From NCBI GenBank assembly GCA_963693285.1, contig OY848929.1, positions 5,210,501-5,274,500 of the forward strand: a stretch of DNA of 64,000 nt. Direction: 5' to 3'. The notes beneath the pieces were generated by a model. The model was not told where the DNA came from, did no database searches, and was given only the letters and a program-made list of their open reading frames with translations. The stretch comes from Xestospongia muta (lineage: Eukaryota > Porifera > Demospongiae > Haplosclerida > Petrosiidae). The position numbers and the translations under genes are program-made. This document shows, piece after piece, positions 1-13,700 of the stretch; the stretch's first letter is position 1, and each line of letters starts with the position of its first letter.

Positions 1-1753
1 TGGCTTTGATATTATTCAAGTCAGAATTAGTGAGATTTACAGTGATGATGTAGCCCACAGAAGGACTTACAGTTCCCCCTGAAAGACTAACTGATACATC
101 ACTTACATTATGTTCACTCTGAAGACTGACAGCAGTACCACTAAAAGAATTAGGATTTATGACGTCATCAAATGTAAATTTCAGTTGACCAGTGTTGACA
201 TCCAGTATAAATGTTTGCAGTTTAGGACTTGTGGAATCTGCAACATAGTCACTTGCTTGTATAGCGGCAGTTATTACAACTGGAGTAACTGGGTTTCCTT
301 CTGTATCTTTAAAAGTACCATTTTCAAAGGCTATATATGAGTTACTCCTACCAGTACCTAGATTGGGATACTCAAGCTTAATACCTCGTACATCTTCCTT
401 TGTAAGAGTAAATCTGATCTCCTTTCTATCAGTAAAAAACTGAATATTAGAACCTCCAGTAAGATTATAGAATGTATTACTATCAGTTGCAGCTCTAATG
501 CTGATACCAGTAAAGTCAATGAAACTACCCATAGGTTCTGAGAACTCAAGTCTAATAAACTCAAGGTTTAAGTTAAGCACAACAAACTGTTCAAGTGAAG
601 GGAAGATAGTGTCTTTAGTGTAAACCTTAGCCTTAAGAACAGTGTTATTGTTGACTTTGTTTCCATACATATCTTGAATGAGATCATTACCAAAGGTGAT
701 AAATGTGGTGTCCCTGTTTATTGCAAGGTCAAGGTTTGCTTGAAGTTTTATAATATCCTCAGCTAAAAGAGAAAATGTAAAGACAGTAGATGGCGTCAGA
801 CTTGGATCAATGCTCTCAGCAGTTAGTTTATAGGATGTGTTGGGTGGGTTTGCATCCTGGATTGTAAGAAATTCAGCATGAAATGTTCCAACATCCACTG
901 TTTCATCAAAAGTTAAGGTAATTGATCCAGCAGTAAGATCAATCTCAAAGTCAAGTAGTTCTGGTGGTGTAACATCTTCTATAAACTGCTGAGGTCGTGT
1001 TGACAAATCTGCATTAATAATAGAAGCAACATCAATGACTGGTTCTATTGGATTACCAGCCATGTCATGAGCAAACCCAGATGGAAATCTAATCCAACAA
1101 TCAAAGTTTTTAGGATCAGTGCAAAGTTGTTCAAAACCTTTTAAAGAGTTAAGATCTGAGGTATTAAAAGTGATGTTAAGAACATTGGTATGTTGAGAAC
1201 CAGCTCCTCCTCCATTAAGACGAATCAACTGATCAGTCAAGTCAGTGTTAACACCGTCTTGAATAATTATTTCCGTAAAGTTGACAGAACTAATGTTGAG
1301 GGTCTCGGTGAAATTGAGAACTATATATCCAGCATCTAAATCTAAGACACTCCATTCTATCATCTCTGGGTTAGTAGTATCGGGTATGAAGTCAGACGCT
1401 AAAATCTTCTTGGCATCATCTGAGGCAATATTAACCACACCATTACCATTTGTATCATTGAGAGTAGACATTGGAAAGGAAATATAACAGTTGTCTGCAG
1501 ATGTACAGACAGCTACTTTTTTGATCTCATTAAGATCTGATGCGGATAGAGTGATAGTCACATTGGATACCTGTTCTGATGGAATTGTGGTTGTATCAAA
1601 ATTGAATGAAATGGTATTCTCAAATCTTTTGCTCTGAAAGGTTATTTTAGATAAATCCATATTTGGTACATCCACTGTCTCGTTAAATTGAAGAGTCAAA
1701 GTTCCAGCATCAAGGTCAAGGTAGAAACGTTCTAAATTTGGAGGATTACCATC
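1..1753 (-). repeat. GENE-M cassette V: units M46-M50 (last one cut by the window edge)
   Basis: Unit starts: A 1753, B 1381, C 976, D 613, E 238. A has AVCTSADNCY. B has QLCTDPKNFDCW and the insertion (EWSVLDLD). D has F-S-E-P-M and E-D-V-R-G-I-K-L. E has F-D-D-V-I and leaves the window just after DLNNIKA. The array therefore continues to the left of base 1. Confidence 0.85.
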
Positions 1754-4700
1754 ACTTACAAAAGATGTTGCTCTTCTAGAATTGTTTGAAGGAATTTCAA
1801 TAATTTTGTTGCCAGAAGCATCAGTGATGGCAGAATCTAGAAGTTGAAGGTAAGTTGTGTTTTGACTAACAGCTAGACCATAAGTGGATTTAATTTTGTT
1901 AAGATCAGTGGCAGAAAGAATAATATCAATGATGTGAGGTTGTGATCGAACTATTGTACTTCCTACAGTGAGATTAAGAGACGAACGATCATCAGACACA
2001 GTCTGTGTACTGTGAAGAGTCATACTAGTAAGAGTCACAGATGCTGGGTTGACTGACTCTGAAAATGTTAAGCTCAATTTGCCAGTGTTCAAATCCAAGC
2101 TGTATTCATCTAATCCAGGTGAAACCATGTCACCAATAAATTTGTTCACCTGAAATGGATTAGGGTAAGCAATAGCCAATAAGGGATTTCTGACTAAGTC
2201 TTCAATAGCATCATAGTCAATGTAAATAAACGTATTATTTTTATTGGTAGCTAAATGGATCTTTTCTGAGATCTCATTGAAGTCAGTAAGACCCACTGTA
2301 ATGTTAATGGTGCTACCAGATGGAAATGTAGCAACACTCTCAGTGGTGAGACGATAGAACTGAGACTGAACAGGAGGTAGTGAACTGTCATTAGTAAGGG
2401 TGATGAATATTGTTGAAAAATCATCGGTTCTAATCAATTCATTGAAGACCAATTCGATCTCTTGTTGCCCCACATCCATATTGAATTCAAGTAGCCTGGG
2501 AGCAGCAGCATCTTTAACAAAGATAGAAACTTGAATACCAGAAGAGAATTCTGTGATATTGTTTCCAACAGCATCAGTAATAGCACCAGTATCAAAGAAT
2601 AGGAAAGTGCTATCCATGTCTCTAGCAATTGATGAACTGTTCTTCAGTCTATTCAAATCATTAGTAGTGAATTTAATACTAATCTCTTTACCATTGCCAG
2701 TCACTGGTGATGAAAGAGTTAAGCTAAAAGACTGTGTAGAGTTTGCATCAGCATCACTGGCATTCAAAACAGAAACAAGAGTTGGCTTAAAACTGGCCAC
2801 ACTGACTACCTCATTGAATGTAAGATTAAGAAAACCAGTGTCTAAGTCAAGTTTATAACTAACAAGTTGTGGTGGAGTGGTATCAGGGACGAACATTCCT
2901 ACTTTAAGTGCTGACGATGATTCGATGGAGTCAATGGCATTGTTATTAGTATCCATAATAGTTACTGAACTGAGTGAAATGTATGTATTGTTGTCACTGG
3001 TACCTAAGCCATCAATGAGTTGTAATGAAGTCAGATCAGCTGCTGTTAAGTTCACAAGGACTTCAGTGACAAAAGTATCACTTGTAACACCATTGGTAAG
3101 ATTGAGCTTCAGTGCACCAGTAATATCAGAATCACTTTGAAGTTGAAGTTGACTAAAGATTAAAGTACTGACATCTACTGTCTCATTGAATGTCAGTTTT
3201 AATGTACCATCATCCATATCAAGTGTAAAGTTAGTGAGTGAAGGTGAGGTAGTATCAGAAACATATTCTGCAGCAGGTAAAGCATTTTTGTCTGATATGA
3301 GAGTTACGAAGTTGCCAAAAACATCCTCTAAAGCTGGGCCATGAATTGAAAGGAAAGTTGTGGCCTTAGAGGAGGCAATATCTGACTCTGCCTTAATAGC
3401 ATTGATATCAGTGTCAGATAACTGAATGGTTAAGGTACGTGAGAATATAGTTGTGAGGGATTCTGTACCATCTGTCAAGTTGTATACTGATCCTGAGAGA
3501 GTGTCTGAATCAGCCACACCTTGAATGGCAACACTTAAAGCATTAAATGTACTACCAGGAACAATCTCATCAACAGTTAAAATAATAGTACCAGTATTGA
3601 GGTCAAAGGTAAATCTAATGATGTTTGGATTTGTGACATCTGAAAGAACATTTGTAGCTTGAAGATTAGTTACAATTGGGGCAGAATTTTGAGAAAGATC
3701 TTGAATGTAACCAGCTGAGATAGAAATAAAGGTATCGGATACATTAGTGCCAAGATTACTATTTATGACAAGGTTATCCAAATCATTATTAGAAAGTTCT
3801 AGAACAATGGTGCTACCATCAATAAGTCGTTTAGGTGTACCGCCTGTAATGGCTAAGGTCTCTGAGCTCCCATTTGTAAGATTGATAGAAGTTGGAATAA
3901 ATGAAGACAATAAAACAAGATCAGACATTTCTAAAGTCAGTGTGCCTTTGTTAAGATCAAGAGTGAACTCATTTAGATCCGGAGCATTTTCATCTGGAAT
4001 AAATTGACCAGGAAGAATAGCTTTGCCATTAGTAATAGCTAATACATCAACACCATATATATCATCAATTCCAAATGCTTGCATTGTTAGGTAAGTATTG
4101 CTGAGTTGTGTGGCAACTTGCTGGTTGTCTCGCAATTTAAGACGATCTTGTAAACCAAGTGTAACATTAATAACATAGCCATTAGCACTGTTTGTTATAG
4201 TAGAAGGTGAAAAGGTTACACTTTCATTAGTAATAGCAGTCTTGTTCGATTGAATGGTTATTGATGTAGCATCGAATGTTTTAGCATTAACAACATCATC
4301 AAAAGTCAAAAGTAAAATCCCTGGTTCAATGTTAATACTAAAGTTTGATAACTGGGGTCTAGTGGTGTCTGCAGAAAAACCATCAGCTTTCTGAGGACCA
4401 GTTTGATTAATTTTATTGCCAGATGCATCTAAAATCCCACCAGCATCAATCAGTATAAAAGTGTTGTTGACATTGGAAACAAATCCTTCTGTTAGTTTTA
4501 TAGTTGCAAGGTCGTTGTCGTGTATTTCCAGTGTAGCCATAATTGATAAGTCAAGTGTTCCTTTAATCACTTTGCTTTCCATCAATGTGATATTTGTTGC
4601 AGGAGTTGAGGAATCAGACAAGAGAGTAATAGCAGTGAAATTAATGTCTGACAATTTTATTGGTTCATTGAAGAGAAGCTGAATTGTTCCATCATTAATA

Positions 4701-7700
4701 TCAATCTCAAATTGACTAAGTACAGGAGCAGTTGTATCATCAATGACATCAGATGCCTGTAAACCTTCAGTTGAGTCTATCCCAATCAACAAGTTATGTG
4801 ACATATCTTTTGCGGCACCAGTAGATATTGCTAAGAAAGTGTCACTAGTGTTAGTAGCAAAGTCTCTTAACTTCAGTTGGTTGAGATCAGCAATTGACAG
4901 AGCCACTTTAACAATCCTAGCTCCATCTGCTGTAGTAGTGCTACCACCTGTGAATGTGTAAAAGTCATTAGCATCGCTGACTGATTCTCTCTTCTGGATT
5001 GTAATACCAGTGTATACAATATCTGATGTACGCATTGGCTCTGAAAATGTGAGAGTGAGAAGACCAGAGTCAAGATCAAAGGTAAAGTCATCTAGGGTAG
5101 GGTCAGTTGTGTCTCCAGTAAAGCTCATTGCAATGAGACCAGGGAATGTTTCCTTTGTCATCTCATTAGAGTTACCAAAGAGATCATCAATGGTGTTATT
5201 AAGGATTCGAATGTAGCAGTTACTAGATTTAGTGCAAAGCTGACTTTTCTCCTGTATAGCAAATAAATCAGAGGCTGATAGATTGAAAGTTACAGTGGTG
5301 AAGTCTACTTCAAACACATCAGCATCTGTAATGTTGTAGGAATCTTCTGCATTGGCATAAAGACTTTGAAGGATCAGACGAGATCCATCAAAAGTTTCTT
5401 TATTGACAGGCTCATCAAACTTAAGAGTGATTGTACCCTCAACAAGATTGAATAATGCAAACTGAACTGCTTTAGGTCCTGTAGTATCTGTAATAACTGT
5501 AGACACTTGTAATGGAGTTGGACTCTGTTGAGCAATAATCTGAAAGCCTTCTGTATCCATTACTAAGGCTGAAGAGAAGCTAACATAGCAATCTGAAGAG
5601 TCATTACACAATGACTTTAACTTGATATTATTGAGATCGTCACTTGAGAGGTTAATGACAGCTTTAGAACTGGGATTACTGGAGGACAATGTGGAATCAT
5701 CAAGTGTGTAGGTAATGTTAGGACTAGCTCCAGTTTCTGACACAAAGCTCAAATCAGTAATTGTAAATGTTGTAAGATCAACACTTTCAGTAAAACTGAG
5801 CGTTAGAATACCATCATCAAGATCTAAAGAAGCAGACATCATTTGAGGATTGTCAGTATCCATAAGAAAATTGGATACTTCAATAGCCAATCGTGGTCGT
5901 ATTTCAGAAACATAGTTATCAGACATGTCTTTGATAGCATCAGATGTGATAGAGAGATAAGTGTTAGAGCGTAATTCCATAATTCCATCTAGAGCTTGAA
6001 TACTGTTTCTGTCCTCAACAGTCATGAAGAATTTGATGATTTTTCCATTAGTACTGTTGACTGTTCCACCATTCAATGTAAATTCAACAGTAGGGAAAAG
6101 TGCTCTCATGTTCTGTAAGGTGAACTGACGTGGATCCAAAGTTTGCGCATTCACTACTTCATCAAATGTTAAAGTAAACAAGCTATCATTAACATTAAGT
6201 TCAAAACTAAGGAGCTTGGGACTGGTTGTATCAGCAATGAATGTAGAAGCATTAAGAGCACTTGCTGTAGCCAATTCTTCTGCACAATTGTTGGCAATAT
6301 CACAGACAAGCAGAGCCTCATGATAAATGAAGGTATTGTTAGAAGCTGTGGCAAAATCCAAGTCTAGTTTTATGGTGTCAATAGTTTTTGTACTTAAACT
6401 AACAATAATCACATTGGAAACTGTGCTGCTAGCTACAGCATTATTAAGATGAATTTCATTGTCTGAAGATGTACCATTTAACAAGAACAGTTTAGAAGTG
6501 TTGAATTTAGTGAGCTGAACATCCTCATTGAAAGTGAAAATAATTTGTCCAGCATCTAAATCAAAGGTGAAAGAGTCAATAACAGGTGGAGTAAGATCTG
6601 CATTATGTTTAGTCACTTGAAAGATGACTGCTTCTATTGGAGTATTTGATGTATCGTTGATGGCTCCAGCAGACACATTGAGATATGTTGAGTCAAAATT
6701 AACACCAAGACCTTCTGTGTTACGAATATCTTTAAGCACTGAATCTTCAAGAGTAATAGTGATTGTTGTGGAAAGATCAGTTGAGTGACTTCCATTGAGA
6801 GCCACAAATGATGGTGGAGAGCTGTTATTACTTAAACTCAGCAATGATACAACTAATGTAGATGGATCAACAGTTTCATTGAATGTAAGAATTATCTGCA
6901 TTGGCTCTTGAATAAGAACGACTTCAAAACCAACAATGCTGGGTGGAGTAGTATCTGGAATGAACTTGTCAGGACCAATAGCATTAGCATTAGAAATTCC
7001 CACCAAGAGATTTTCATTAAGATCTTCTGTTGAGTTTTCCTTTATTGATAAAAAGACAGTCGTGTTAGAGACAGCAAATAAAGTTGTAGCTTTGATTTTG
7101 TTCAGCTCCTGTTCTGAGAAAGTAATTGGCACAAGATCTTCAAGGCCAGTGACATCAACACTGCTACCATCTAAAGTGATGTTGTCTGTTGGAAAATTCT
7201 TGCTAGCAAGTAGTGTAATGGATGATAAATCAAGAATGTCAGTATCAATACTTTCACTGAATGTCAGAGTTAGTTTTCCAAGATTCATATCGAGAGTGTA
7301 ACCTTTTAAAGTTGGTCGAATTGCATCACTTACAAACTTACTTGCTTGCAGAGCTCCATCTATACTGATAGCTGTGATCCTGTTCCCAGATGTATCATTG
7401 ACAGCTGATGAAAGCAGTGCAACGAAAGTATTACCCCTTGCAGTAGCAAAACCAGCAGTTTCCTTGATCTTGTTTAGATCATCTGAAGAAATAGTGAAGT
7501 TAATTTCTGGGCCAATGGTAGTGGTGAAAGTTCCACCAGTGATATTCAAGCTGTCAACTGCAAAGGCTGTTGAGCTCTGCAAACTAAAACTAGTTGGAGA
7601 AAAAGTAGATGGATCAACAGTCTCTGAAAACCTTAGCACTAATAAGCCAGTGGAGAGATAAAAGTCAAAAGATTGTAGTTCTGGAGCTGTGGTGTCTTTA

Positions 7701-10700
7701 ATGAATGAGGTAGCATGGATGTTGTTGGCTGCTTCTGCTGCATTGCCACTGTTGTCTGCAACAGCTCCATTATCAATGGAAAGGAAGGTGTTGTCTATCG
7801 ATGTAGCTAAATCAAAGTCAGCTTTGATATCATTGAGATCATCAAGAACAATCTGAAATTCAAAAATGTTGCCAAATTCAGTAGAAGTAGCACCATTGGT
7901 AAACCTGAATTCCTTTGCATCTGGATCAGACGAACTTCTTAAACGAAAGCGTTTAAATATCAAACTACTTGCATTGATAGATTCTGAAAATGTCAAAGTG
8001 ATTAAACCTTTGTTAAGGTCAAAGACATAGTTCTCAATTCGAGGACCTACTTCATCAGATTCAAAACTAGATGCTTGTTGGGCATTGTCCTTAGAAATAC
8101 CAATGACTGGATTGCCAGCCATGTCTACTGTCAAAGTGTTTGGAAAGGAAATGTAACTGTTGTTAATACTTGTACCAAGTTGTTCAAGATCTTTTATGTT
8201 ATTCAAATCAGTCAAGAGTAGAGACAGAGTGACGACATTAGAAGGATCACCACTAAGAGATCCATTCTTAGCCCCAGTCAAGGTATAATCATTATCTTCA
8301 TCAGAAGATACATTACTCTGTAAAGTTATTTGATTTGAATTAAACTTTAATGGATCTACAGCTTCTGAGAATGTAAGTCGAAGTTCTCCTTCTCCCAGGT
8401 CAAAGACAAAACGCTCAAGTTTAGGATGAGTGGAATCACCTGTAAATGTATCCACAACTCGAGCTTGTGTGACAGTACTACCAACAATTTCAACACCTGC
8501 AACATCAGTGATGGCATTCTGTTCAATTACAAGAAAGGTGTTGTTTTTTTCTGTGGCTAAGTTTCGTTTCCCTTTGATAGCATTTAGGTCAGTATCACTG
8601 AGGTTCAGGAATATATCATAACCATTTTCAACAGTGGCAGAACCTCCTGTAAGAGTGTATATTTCATAGAGAATATCACCATCGACTCGTACTTTCTTGG
8701 ATTGAATAGACAGTCTAGTTGGATCAAAGGTATCAGCTTTCATTATATCATTAAAAGAGAGATGGATTAGGCCTGAGTCTACATCTAGTGAAAAGAATTC
8801 GATTTGTGCTCGAGTGATATCCTCTAGATAATTTGTAACTCGATCGGCAACAGAGTTATTGAACCCAACCACAGGATTTCCAGAGACATCAGTTATGGCT
8901 CCATTATCAATGTAAAGAAAACTATCAGATTGTCTAGTGCCAAGACCAGTATCAAGTTTGAGATCTCTTAGTTCCGTATCACTAAAAGTAACTTCAATAA
9001 CAACTTTGTCTGTACCAATATATGCAACAGTACTATCAGTTAGGGTGAGGTTTGTGCCTCCGTCTACTCTAGATTGTAGATGGAACTTACTGCCATTAAA
9101 TTGACCTCTGTCAACTGGTTCATTAAACGAGACACGTAGGGTACCAGTATCTAGATTTAATTGTACAAAGTCAACAAACTGAGGATTAGTTTCATCTCCA
9201 GCTACAGCACTAGCTTTAAGGGCTTCATCAATATCAATAGAAGAAACAGGATTGCCTTGTATTCCTCCAATAATATTAGCAGAGCTATCTCGCACAAGGC
9301 TACTGGTGATAGTAAAGAAAGTGTTACTAGTATCGGTTCCAAGTCCATCCAAAGCTTTGATGTCTATAAGATCATCATTACTAATCTGTACCTGTATTTT
9401 CGTCGATACAATCTCATTAGGAACATCCCCACTTACAATTGTATGAGTCAAGGTACTGTTAATACCACTTACTACAGTAATTTCTTTGGCATCAAGTTGT
9501 CGTCCATCGACTGGTTCATCAAAGGTCAAATTAAGTATGCCATTGTCCAAATCTAATGTAACATCAGTCAATTTTGGATTTGTTGTATCTTGTATAAATT
9601 CAACTGTTTGACCAGCATCAGGAGGATCAGAACCAGCAGGAAGGAGTGACAAACCTGTGATTTTGTTACCCAACATGTCCATTAGAAAATCTTCAGAAAA
9701 TTGAACATGACATAGAATGTCTCGAGTACAAAGAGAGGGATCAGCTTTAATGGAATTGAGGTCAGCAGTATTGAGGGTAAATGTGAGAGTATCAGAGTTT
9801 AAAGTAGCTATATTTCCACCAGTAAGGGTGACTGTGGCTGATAAAGAAGACTCAGAATAATAGTCAGAGAAGTTTAGTTGGGTAAGATTTACTGAAGATA
9901 CTCGAATAGTTTCATTAAACTTTAAAGTAATTATTCCACTGTCTAGATCAAATGTTGTTAGTTCAATTAGTTTGGGAGGGTTAGTATCAGGAGTGTAAGT
10001 ATTTACCAATTTTGAATTTGAATTGGAGACACCCAGAACCTGATTTCCTGAGGTATCGTTGACAAGAGTTGACTCAAAGTTCAAGTAGCAGTTACTTTTC
10101 GCATTACATATCATTCTCCTTTTTATCTCATTAAGCTCATTGTTTTCAAAACTTATCTCCACATCCCTAAATGAATTTTCAGCAAAAGCTACTGTAACAT
10201 TCTCAACTTCTAGAATTTCTGCTATACCTGTTATAGCAATCCTATTATTTGACAATGTTAGCTTTGTTTTGTCAAATGTTTCAAGATTTACTGCTTCATT
10301 GAATCTAAGAGTTAAAAGTCCAGAATTGAGATTAAAATCAAATGTAGATAATTGAGGAGCTGTAGTATCCAGGACTAGGTCTTTAACTTTGACAGTAACA
10401 TCAAGTGCATTATTACCTACTGTATCTTGAATAGCACCTGCAAATGTATGAAGGAATGTGTCGTTCTTTTCTGTTGCAAGCTTAGCTATTTTAATAGCGT
10501 CAACATCACCATTAGAGAGTTGTATGTCAAAGGAAACATCAGACTCAGAGGGGTAACTTCCAAAAGTAAGAGAAGTAGATTCAAATGGTGACGAGCTTGC
10601 ATTTTGAAATGTCAGCAAGCCAAAGACAAGCGTATCTGGGTTTACAGTTTCACTAAATGTCACAGAGAGAATGCCACTGTCCAGATCAAGGTTGAATGAC

Positions 10701-13700
10701 TCTAGAGAAGGTCCAACTTCATCAGGAACAACTTTGCCAGCTTGAAGAGCATTGGTAGAAAAAATTGTTTTAACTGGAAAGTCAAAAAAATCTTGAACTG
10801 CTGTACTTCTAACAGAAAGATAAGTATTGGAGATATCAGTTGCAAGTCCTGACTCTCTCTTAATGTTATTTAAGTCACTAGCCCCAAAATCCAATTGGAT
10901 TTCATAGCCAGAGCCACCTGATACACTGCTTGCTGATGTGAGACGATATGTAAGTCCTCCAGAAGATGAACTTTGAAGAGTGAATGCACTCACAAGAACA
11001 GTTTCACTGTTCACTGATTCAGAAAAGGTAAGAACTAAAGCATTAAGACCATAATCCAAGGTATAGTTGAGAAGCTGAGGACGAGTTGTATCAGTTATAA
11101 AATTACCAATACCAAAGTCTGTGTTATTGATTGAATTGCCAGTTGTATCAAATGCAGAGTCATTGCTAAAGAAAAGAAATGTATTGCCTTTCTCTGTTGC
11201 AACATCAAGATCAAAAACCAACTTCTCCAAATCAGCTGTAGCAAGCACAATCTCAAAATCAGCTGCATCTCCACTGACGACTGAATTACTAAGGGCAATA
11301 GAGGAAGTAGCAGCAGAGTGGTTGTTGGTATTCTCAATTAAGAACTTTGTCAGATTAAGAGTACTGGCATCAATTGTCTCAGAGAAGTTAAGAATAAGTT
11401 TGCCAGAGTTCATATCAACTGTATAGCTCAGGAGTCTAGGATCAGTATCATCACCAATGTACTCAGCAACCTGTTTGCCAGATTCCATGTTCACTGATTG
11501 ATTAGCCATGTCTTGTACCAGTTGACTAGAGAAAGTAATATAGGTGTTTTCTCTTGAAGTAGCAAGGGTGCTAGCAGTTTTGATGCTGTTAAGATCTACA
11601 GTTCTAAGCTTCACTACAATAACAGAATTAGGAGAATTGCTTGCTGAACCTCCTGTGAGTGGAACTGATGTTGATGGAGACATACCAGAGTTTTGGATTG
11701 TAAGGTTGGTAAAACTAAAGCTGTTAGGATTGACTGGTTCATCAAAGGTTAGTGTGATTGTTCCATCATCCATGTCCAGAGTGTAGTTACTTAGCGTAGG
11801 GGATGTGATATCAGAAATGACATCAGTAGCTACTATACCCTCACTAACAGAGATGCCTTTGTTGCTGTTACTAGATGTGTCAGATATAAGTGAATCACCA
11901 GTACTTAAAAAGGTATTGGAAGACATAATTCCTATATCACTTTCAGATTTTATAGCATTAAGATCTTCATCTGACAATGTCACTTCTAAAGTAACAAAAT
12001 CAATAATTTTAGTGGATTTTGGGAGTGTAAGGCTAATAGAATCATCACGACTGCTGGCATCTTGGACTCCTTGAATTGTAATGGCTGAGAGGTTGAGAGA
12101 AGAGAGATCATAAGTTTCACTGAAAGTAAGAGTTAGAATACCATTGTTTAGATTTAAAGTGAAGCTAATCACTTCAATACTTGTGTTATCTGGAATGACC
12201 TCACTTGCCTTAAATGTTCCACCAGGAGCTAAAGAATTGTTAAATAAATCCTTTATGGCACCTGCTGCAATATTCAAGAAAGTGTTGTTAATGTTTGTAC
12301 CAAGAAGAGATGCATTCTTAATAAAGTTTAGATTATCATCGGTCAAAGTTAATGTAGCTGCTTTCCCATCATCAGAACGAGTGCGTATTCCTCCAGTAGG
12401 TTCAAGAGTGTCATCAGAGGAACCATTGTTGTGAAGAGTAAGGTCATTTATAACAAGTGAGGTATGGTCAATGAAATCAGTGAAGGTCATCAATAACTGA
12501 CCCTCATCTATATCCAGACTAAATGTAGACAGTGTTGGAGGTTCGTTATCAGTGATATAAATAGCTGCTTGAAGAGCTTTACCATCAGTGATTGCAATAA
12601 CATCTATACCTTCAACGTCATCAATAGCAAAAGCTTGCATAGTCAGCCAGCTAGTGTCAATACTCCTAGCAAGGCCACCTATTTTCTTAATCCCAAAGAA
12701 ATCTTCATCACTGAACTGAACTGAGATATCATAGTCATTGTTACTATTGGTTGTGGAAGTTTTTAAGGTGTAATGGAGGTCACCTTCTTTCCTTTTTCTA
12801 TCTTGGATTCTGAAAGCACTTGACTCAAACATGGATGCATCCATAACATCATCAAAGGTTAAATTCAAGACTCCTTTGTTCATATCCAATGTGTAGTTTC
12901 TCAGTTGTGGTCGACTGCCATCTGAAACGAATGATGAAGCCTTAATTGGTCCAACAGCTTCAAGAGGATTTGAGTTCATGTCTTCAATGGCACCAGCATC
13001 AATTTTCAGAAAGGTGTTAGTAGTATTAGTGCCAATGAGGTTATTAAGTTTCAGAGTTATGATATCTTCATTCAGTAACATCACTTTGATTTCTTTGACA
13101 CCATCTTCTTGAGTAGCTACATTGCCTCCAGTCAGTTGCAATGTGATACCAGCAGATTCATTGGCATTCTGGATTGTAAAAAGAGTTAAATTAGTCAATG
13201 ATGAAGTAAGCATTGGCTCATCAAACTTGAGGATTAATTGATCAAAGTTGAAGCTGAATTGGAACTCAACCAATGTAGGTGGAGTTGAGTCATTTATAAA
13301 AGTTGTAACAGGAAATGCCATGTTGAAGAGCTCTGGTTCCACTGCATTTTCACTAGGTTCATGAGCAGTATCTGTGATAAAATCTTTAGTAAAAGATATG
13401 AAAGTATTGGATTTTTGAGTAGCTAATTCACTGTTAGCTTTAAGTGTGTCCAAATCATTTTGAGTTAGAGACAATTCCATTGTTAAGCTATCAGCACCAA
13501 CAGTGCCTCCTGTTAGAGTCAGAGTTTGAACATTAGCATCGTTACCATCCTGTGCTGACTGAATCGTCAATTGTTTAGGTTCAACTGAAACTGAAGAAAC
13601 AGGTTCGTTAAAAGTTAGTATAAGTTTACCACCATCTATATCCATTGTAAAAGAATCAAGAGATGGCTTCTGACTATCAAGGATGAAAGTCCTAACAACA

